A stretch of 29,390 nt of DNA from Flavobacteriales bacterium UBA3431 (GTDB taxonomy: Bacteria; Bacteroidota; Bacteroidia; Flavobacteriales; Schleiferiaceae). This document shows positions 25,956 through 29,390 of the stretch, one piece after another. How positions within the stretch are numbered: the first letter of the stretch is position 1; every line of letters begins with the position of its first letter. The notes under the pieces are model-generated. The model saw only the letters and a list, made by a program, of their open reading frames with translations. It was not told where the DNA came from and searched no databases. The translations under genes were made by a program, and so were the position numbers. Location of the stretch: contig DFSS01000020.1 in assembly GCA_002381225.1 (NCBI GenBank), positions 29,311 to 58,700 of the forward strand, read 5' to 3'.

Positions 25956-26473
25956 AGCAGAAGCCCGCCTCCGACTCGCTCGCCGTCATGACGGAAATCG
26001 TTCTCCCGAACGACACCAACAATTTGAATAACCTCTTTGGTGGTCAACTCCTTAGCTGGATGGACCGCTGTGCGGCGATTTCCGCTCACCGCCATTGCCG
26101 GCGAACGGTCGTCACGGCCACGGTGAACCATGTCTCCTTCAAGCAAGCCATTCCCCAGGGTGCGATCGTCACGATGGAAGCAAAAATCAGCCGTGCGTTT
26201 ACCTCGTCGATGGAGATTTTTGTCGATGTCTACACAGAGGATCAGCGCGGTTCAGGAGAGCGCACCAAGTGCAATGAGGCCATCTACACCTTTGTTGCGG
26301 TGGATCAATTGGGAAATCCCATTGAAGTTCCCGCCGTATTGCCCGAGACAGACCTTGAGAAACAGCGCTTTGAAGGCGCCCTTCGCCGTCGACAACTTGC
26401 TCACATTCTATCGGGGAAGATGAAACCGGAGGACGCCACGGAGCTCAAAGCTCTGTTCTTTCCTCCCGCCTGA
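25952..26473 (+). CDS. Acyl-CoA thioesterase, hotdog fold
   Basis: A hotdog-fold acyl-CoA hydrolase of the YciA/BACH type, which cleaves acyl-CoA to the fatty acid and CoA in the cytoplasm. The family core NDTNNLNNLFGGQLLSWMDR and the following AAISAHRH are present, then the second-strand VSFKQAIPQGAIV and the third-strand CNEAIYTFVAVDQ segments. The length of 173 residues is normal for a single-domain member. The ATG overlaps the stop of the SPOR gene as ATGA. It converges with the membrane-protein gene downstream across a gap of only 6 bases and no terminator is visible there, so the two transcripts may overlap. Confidence 0.93.
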   Translation: MKQKPASDSLAVMTEIVLPNDTNNLNNLFGGQLLSWMDRCAAISAHRHCRRTVVTATVNHVSFKQAIPQGAIVTMEAKISRAFTSSMEIFVDVYTEDQRGSGERTKCNEAIYTFVAVDQLGNPIEVPAVLPETDLEKQRFEGALRRRQLAHILSGKMKPEDATELKALFFPPA

Positions 26474-26479
26474 GTTCGC

Positions 26480-27400
26480 TTAGGCTACCCACCAAGCGGC
26501 AGAAAATGCCGCCAGCAATAAACTGATATCCAGAAGTCGAATCATCCAAGCCCGCTTCATGTAGGTCTGGAGGTTGACCATGTGGGGTGCTGCAAACACC
26601 GCCAGAATAGCTGAAGCGTGCACGCTGGGGCCCTGCCAGGCATACAACACAAAGGCCCACACCACACCTATCCAGCTTAATAGAAGTCCTCGACGCTTGG
26701 CTTTTTTTGCGGAGGTCAAGGCTCGCACGGTCTCCCCAAGAGCCAAAATGAGCCACAGGATCAACACCATGGATCCTGGCCCTGGGAGGTGCCAGGAAAC
26801 CGGCGAGATCGCCAGGGTTTCAAGTTCCGTCTTCCATGTTTGGCCCTGCATGGTCCAAAACACCCCCATCAAGGCAAGACCAATGGCCCACGCCCCCGCA
26901 ATTTGCAAATAGGTTCGTGTCGATTGACGGGGATTTCCCGCGCGCAACGTCCAAAGTGCCGGGAGGATTGATGACCACCATGCGGCTGAAAACACCCCAA
27001 GAAGAGCCGAGTATAAGCCCAGATTGGATCGAGAAACCAAGCCGTTCTTCCGCTCGTCGCCCAATTCATAGGCCATCGCCAGCCAAACCGCCCAAAGCAT
27101 ACTAACCCATGCATGCTCCAAACGAATGCCCCGGGGATGCGTGGCTAAAAGGATAACAAACCAATACCAGCCCAGAACATAGTTTGTCTTGAGGTAGCGG
27201 CTGCGGTATACGAGTACGACATTGATAAACCACGCGGCGAGGCCCACAAGTCCGGGCGTTATCCAGAAGCCCCAAGAACTGGCCGCTACGGCATCGAGCA
27301 CCAAGAAATTGAACATCGCTGTGAGTCCCGCGGCCAACACAAAGAGGACCACGGCAATGCCGGGATGCGGATTTCTGAAAATATGACTTGCTTGGCGCAC
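26480..27400 (-). CDS. Polytopic membrane protein, DUF6427-like
   Basis: A 306-residue integral membrane protein with about eight to ten hydrophobic segments and short loops. I recognise it as similar to the Flavobacteriia family called DUF6427, which is often found near purD and a small DUF6341 protein, as here; I cannot verify this by search. No catalytic motif is seen. The start is a GTG at 27400 (reading MRQASHIFRNPHP), because the frame stops seven codons further upstream and no ATG is available near it. It is divergent from the small gene at 27439, with overlapping promoter boxes. The function is unknown. Confidence 0.65.
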   Translation of the reverse strand: MRQASHIFRNPHPGIAVVLFVLAAGLTAMFNFLVLDAVAASSWGFWITPGLVGLAAWFINVVLVYRSRYLKTNYVLGWYWFVILLATHPRGIRLEHAWVSMLWAVWLAMAYELGDERKNGLVSRSNLGLYSALLGVFSAAWWSSILPALWTLRAGNPRQSTRTYLQIAGAWAIGLALMGVFWTMQGQTWKTELETLAISPVSWHLPGPGSMVLILWLILALGETVRALTSAKKAKRRGLLLSWIGVVWAFVLYAWQGPSVHASAILAVFAAPHMVNLQTYMKRAWMIRLLDISLLLAAFSAAWWVA

Positions 27401-27417
27401 GCTATGGTGTAAATTTG
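27388..27417 (+). promoter_or_regulatory. Promoter of the small membrane-protein gene (TTG-N19-TAAATTTG)
   Basis: TTG at 27388-27390 and TAAATTTG at 27410-27417 are separated by exactly 19 bases, a full match to the Bacteroidota -33/-7 promoter. The box ends 21 bases before the ATG at 27439. The promoter sits partly inside the start of the divergent gene. It excludes the longer frame start at 27388. Confidence 0.7.
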
Positions 27418-27419
27418 CC

Positions 27420-27427
27420 TAAAATTA
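27420..27427 (-). promoter_or_regulatory. Candidate -7 box of the divergent DUF6427-like gene
   Basis: TAATTTTA on the minus strand matches TAnnTTTG except for the last base and ends 19 bases before the GTG start. It lies two bases beyond the opposing -7 box, so the two promoters overlap face to face. No -33 TTG was found. Confidence 0.4.
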
Positions 27428-27438
27428 ATAGGACTGTT

Positions 27439-27609
27439 ATGCCCCTCCGTTCGTTTTTTGAAGGCCTTGGTGAATTTCTTGAGTGGACCCTCCAAATGCT
27501 TCCCTTCATAGGTAATTCTGCGAACTACCTCTTCATGGCCATTGGTGCTGGATTGGGCATCTACTGGATTCGTGAAATGCGTAAACACCAGAAAGCAGGC
27601 CAAAACTAA
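27439..27609 (+). CDS. Small membrane protein, DUF6341-like
   Basis: A 56-residue protein starting MPLRSFFEGLGEFLEWTLQM, with one hydrophobic segment (SANYLFMAIGAGLGIYWI) and a short basic tail (REMRKHQKAGQN). Its length, the aromatic-rich N-terminus, the single membrane segment, and its place between a DUF6427-like gene and purD match the small Flavobacteriia family called DUF6341; this is recognition by eye. The ATG at 27439 is preferred to the frame start at 27388 because a complete promoter lies just upstream of it. A bidirectional terminator follows 22 bases after the stop. The function is unknown. Confidence 0.72.
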   Translation: MPLRSFFEGLGEFLEWTLQMLPFIGNSANYLFMAIGAGLGIYWIREMRKHQKAGQN

Positions 27610-27631
27610 ATCGTTTCCATTCGATCAATGG

Positions 27632-27661
27632 AAAAAAGCCGCCCAGTGGGCGGCTTTTTTT
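27632..27661. terminator. Bidirectional terminator between the small membrane-protein gene and purD
   Basis: GCCGCCC (27638-27644) pairs with GGGCGGC (27648-27654) around a 3-base loop. Six A precede and seven T follow, so both strands carry a U-tract. The flanking convergent genes end at 27609 and 27672. Confidence 0.92.
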
Positions 27662-27671
27662 GTGCTATGAC

Positions 27672-28955
27672 TCAACGCAGACCCAGGTCTACGCCAATGT
27701 CGTTGCGGCGGTAGGCCCCATCAAATGAAATTTGATCCAGGCGTGCGTAGGCTTTCTCAAGTGCCTCTGCTGGGTCCAGAGCCATCCCGGTAGCACAGAG
27801 GACACGACCCCCATCTGTGATAATCTCACCCTTCACTTCCTTCGTCCCCGCTTGAAAAACCATCACCCCGTCGATGGCTTCATCAAGTCCATGAATGGGT
27901 TTTCCTTTTTCATAGGCCTCCGGGTAGCCGCCAGAAACCTGCATGACCGTGCACGCGGAATGCTGACTTTGAGCCATGGGGCGTGTCAACAAACTCTTTG
28001 AGGCGGCGTCCACGAATAGGGGAAGGAGATCCTCCTCCACCCGAGGAATCACGACTTCCGTCTCGGGATCCCCTAAACGGCAATTGTATTCAATCACTTT
28101 AACCCCTTTGGCCGTGTGGATTAAGCCAAAGAAAATAAAGCCCACATAATCCAACTTCTCGTGGGCCAACCCTTGGATGGTGGGTTGTATGATCTGAGTG
28201 AGCACCTCTTTCTTGACATGGTCCTGCACAAATGGAACAGGTGAAACGGCCCCCATGCCCCCTGTGTTTAGGCCTTGGTCTGCTTCGCCGATGCGCTTGT
28301 AATCCTTCGCCTCTGGCATGAGCATGAAGTCCTTGCCATCCGTGAGGACAAAGACCGAGAATTCGATGCCCTCAAGAAACTCTTCGACCACTACACGGGA
28401 AGAGGCCGCCCCAAACTTGGCTTGGCCAAGCATCGCATCCATTTCACGCAGAGCATCCGCCAAATTATCCAGGATTAAAACCCCTTTGCCCGCGGCCAAT
28501 CCATCTGCTTTGAGGACATAGGGCGCGTCAATGGTGGCAAGGTATTGCTTGGCCTCTTCGAGCTGGTCTGAGGTAAACGTTCGATGCCCTGCGGTGGGAA
28601 TGCCATGGCGGCGCATAAACTCCTTGGAAAAATCCTTGGACCCTTCCAATTGAGCGGCTTCGGCTTTGGGGCCAATGACATGGATGTGGGAGAGTTCCGG
28701 GCTCGTCGCAAAAAAGTCTGCCAGACCTGCCACCAGCGGATCTTCCGGGCCAATGACCACCATATCAATATTTTCAGCGGTGCAGAAATGTGTCAAGGCA
28801 TCCCGATTCTTCCAATCGACCGCGACACACGTGCCATATGCCTTCATGCCTGGGTTGCCCGGGGCGATAAAAAGCTGGTCCATCATGGGCGATTGAGCCA
28901 TTTTCCATGCAAGGGCAGATTCGCGGCCCCCGGAGCCTAAGAGGAGTACATTCAT
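27672..28955 (-). CDS. purD: Phosphoribosylamine--glycine ligase
   Basis: PurD (GAR synthetase) joins glycine to phosphoribosylamine with ATP, the second step of purine synthesis. Visible parts are the N-terminal GSGGRESALAW motif, the ATP-grasp region (YVLKADGLAAGKGVLI, VVEEFLEGIEFSVFVLTDG), the DQGLNTGGMGAVSP block and VIEYNCRLGDPETEVVIPR. The length from the chosen start is 427 residues, normal for PurD. Three ATG codons in a row lie at 28961, 28958 and 28955; the last gives the family start MNVLLLGSGG. The TTG at 28976 lies inside the promoter box and is rejected. The Ser in GGRESA replaces the His usually seen in GGREHA. Confidence 0.95.
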   Translation of the reverse strand: MNVLLLGSGGRESALAWKMAQSPMMDQLFIAPGNPGMKAYGTCVAVDWKNRDALTHFCTAENIDMVVIGPEDPLVAGLADFFATSPELSHIHVIGPKAEAAQLEGSKDFSKEFMRRHGIPTAGHRTFTSDQLEEAKQYLATIDAPYVLKADGLAAGKGVLILDNLADALREMDAMLGQAKFGAASSRVVVEEFLEGIEFSVFVLTDGKDFMLMPEAKDYKRIGEADQGLNTGGMGAVSPVPFVQDHVKKEVLTQIIQPTIQGLAHEKLDYVGFIFFGLIHTAKGVKVIEYNCRLGDPETEVVIPRVEEDLLPLFVDAASKSLLTRPMAQSQHSACTVMQVSGGYPEAYEKGKPIHGLDEAIDGVMVFQAGTKEVKGEIITDGGRVLCATGMALDPAEALEKAYARLDQISFDGAYRRNDIGVDLGLR

Positions 28956-28973
28956 CATCATTGGATTTGATGC

Positions 28974-28981
28974 CAAAAGTA
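28974..28981 (-). promoter_or_regulatory. -7 promoter box of purD
   Basis: TACTTTTG on the minus strand matches TAnnTTTG exactly and ends 12 to 18 bases before the three candidate ATGs. No -33 TTG is seen. The long start at 28976 would fall inside the box. Confidence 0.5.
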
Positions 28982-29004
28982 CGACCCTCCATTTGCACGA
29001 TTCG

Positions 29005-29041
29005 GTCGTAAACGACTATAAACGTTTAAAACGCTTTTAAA
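29005..29041. promoter_or_regulatory. Cluster of three adjacent dyads, candidate operator
   Basis: Three inverted repeats occur in 37 bases of AT-rich sequence: GTCGT-AA-ACGAC (29005-29016), the perfect palindrome TAAACGTTTA (29019-29028), and TTTAAAA-CGC-TTTTAAA (29025-29041). AAACGTTT is the core of LacI/PurR-type operators. The cluster lies between divergent purD and the symporter gene, about 66 bases before the symporter ATG. Function is inferred only. Confidence 0.4.
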
Positions 29042-29106
29042 CCAAAATCCCACCCAGGCCTCGTTCCAGCTATGCAGTGCAGCACACTCCTTCGTATCTT
29101 CTCCCC

Positions 29107-29390
29107 ATGGATTCCATACACCTCTATCCCTTAGACCTAGGCATCATTGTGGTGGCCCTTGTCGGCATGGTTGCCCTGGGCATTTGGGCCGGTCGGTCGG
29201 CCGAAAAATCCCTCGAAGGCTACTTCTTGGGCGGACGAAACTTACCCTGGGCCCTAGCCGGCCTGTCCATGGTCGCTACCACCTTTGCGGCGGACACCCC
29301 CCTCGCCGTGACGGAAATCGTTGGAATGGATGGCATCAGCGGCAACTGGCTATGGTGGAATCTCCTCGCCGGCGGTATGCTCACGGCCGT
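29107..29390 (+). CDS. Sodium:solute symporter family protein (partial, 5' end)
   Basis: The frame from the ATG at 29107 is open to the window edge (94 codons). The start MDSIHLYPLDLGIIVVALVG and the following MVALGIWAG form the first membrane helix. EGYFLGGRNLPWALAGLSMV and ATTFAADTPLAVTEIVG match the second-helix region of the sodium:solute symporter (SSF) family, with the typical GG(R/K)xLPW motif. Solute identity cannot be told from this fragment; sugars, sialic acid, amino acids and others are all possible. The dyad cluster at 29005-29041 lies upstream. A TATCTTCT sequence four bases before the ATG is a poor match to a -7 box. Confidence 0.88.
   Translation, partial: MDSIHLYPLDLGIIVVALVGMVALGIWAGRSAEKSLEGYFLGGRNLPWALAGLSMVATTFAADTPLAVTEIVGMDGISGNWLWWNLLAGGMLTA

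Noticed and set aside
1..29390. Mobile elements, CRISPR, defence or biosynthetic clusters
   Set aside because: No transposase, integrase, repeat-spacer array or recognisable defence gene is encoded on either strand.

Overview
The window reads as a chromosomal segment of a fairly GC-rich Bacteroidota bacterium, probably Flavobacteriales. The support is a protein with a type IX secretion C-terminal sorting domain, an outer-membrane beta-barrel TonB-dependent receptor, a HU-CCDC81-like/SPOR protein, a DUF6427-like/DUF6341-like gene pair beside purD, almost no Shine-Dalgarno sequences, and repeated TAnnTTTG (-7) promoter boxes, the pattern of the Bacteroidota housekeeping sigma factor. I saw no tRNA, rRNA, CRISPR array, insertion sequence, integrase or phage gene. 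No stretch longer than about 300 bases lacks a gene.

Layout. 1-2496 (minus): an outer-membrane-protein-like gene, an ECF sigma factor, and a single-pass membrane protein overlapping it by ATGA that looks like its anti-sigma partner and runs off the left edge. 2593-4959 (plus): RNase R with a Gly/Ser/Arg tail. 5031-8267 (minus): tadA with its terminator, then an MBL-fold hydrolase and a secreted M1-type metallopeptidase. 8326-11855 (plus): aspS overlapping a ClC chloride transporter gene. 11985-16505 (plus): a 1506-residue T9SS cargo protein with BNR-like repeats. 16588-20641 (minus): a lamin-tail-domain secreted protein, an agmatinase-family ureohydrolase and purQ. 20730-24835 (plus): asd, a TonB-dependent receptor and a lipoprotein-type MsrA. 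24912-26473 (plus): the HU/SPOR protein overlapping an acyl-CoA thioesterase. 26480-27400 (minus) and 27439-27609 (plus): a divergent pair of membrane-protein genes. 27672-28955 (minus): purD. 29107-end (plus): the start of a sodium:solute symporter.

Most of this is housekeeping (RNA decay, tRNA editing and charging, purine synthesis, the aspartate-family amino-acid branch) mixed with envelope and secretion genes. I found no defence island, biosynthetic cluster or other clearly new system. The observations most worth a second look are: several genes whose -7 box ends only 4-5 bases before the start codon, suggesting leaderless transcripts; a promoter-like box inside the tadA terminator; three dyads between purD and the symporter, one with a LacI-type core; and tight gene couplings (aspS-clc, SPOR-thioesterase, TonB receptor-msrA, sigma-anti-sigma).
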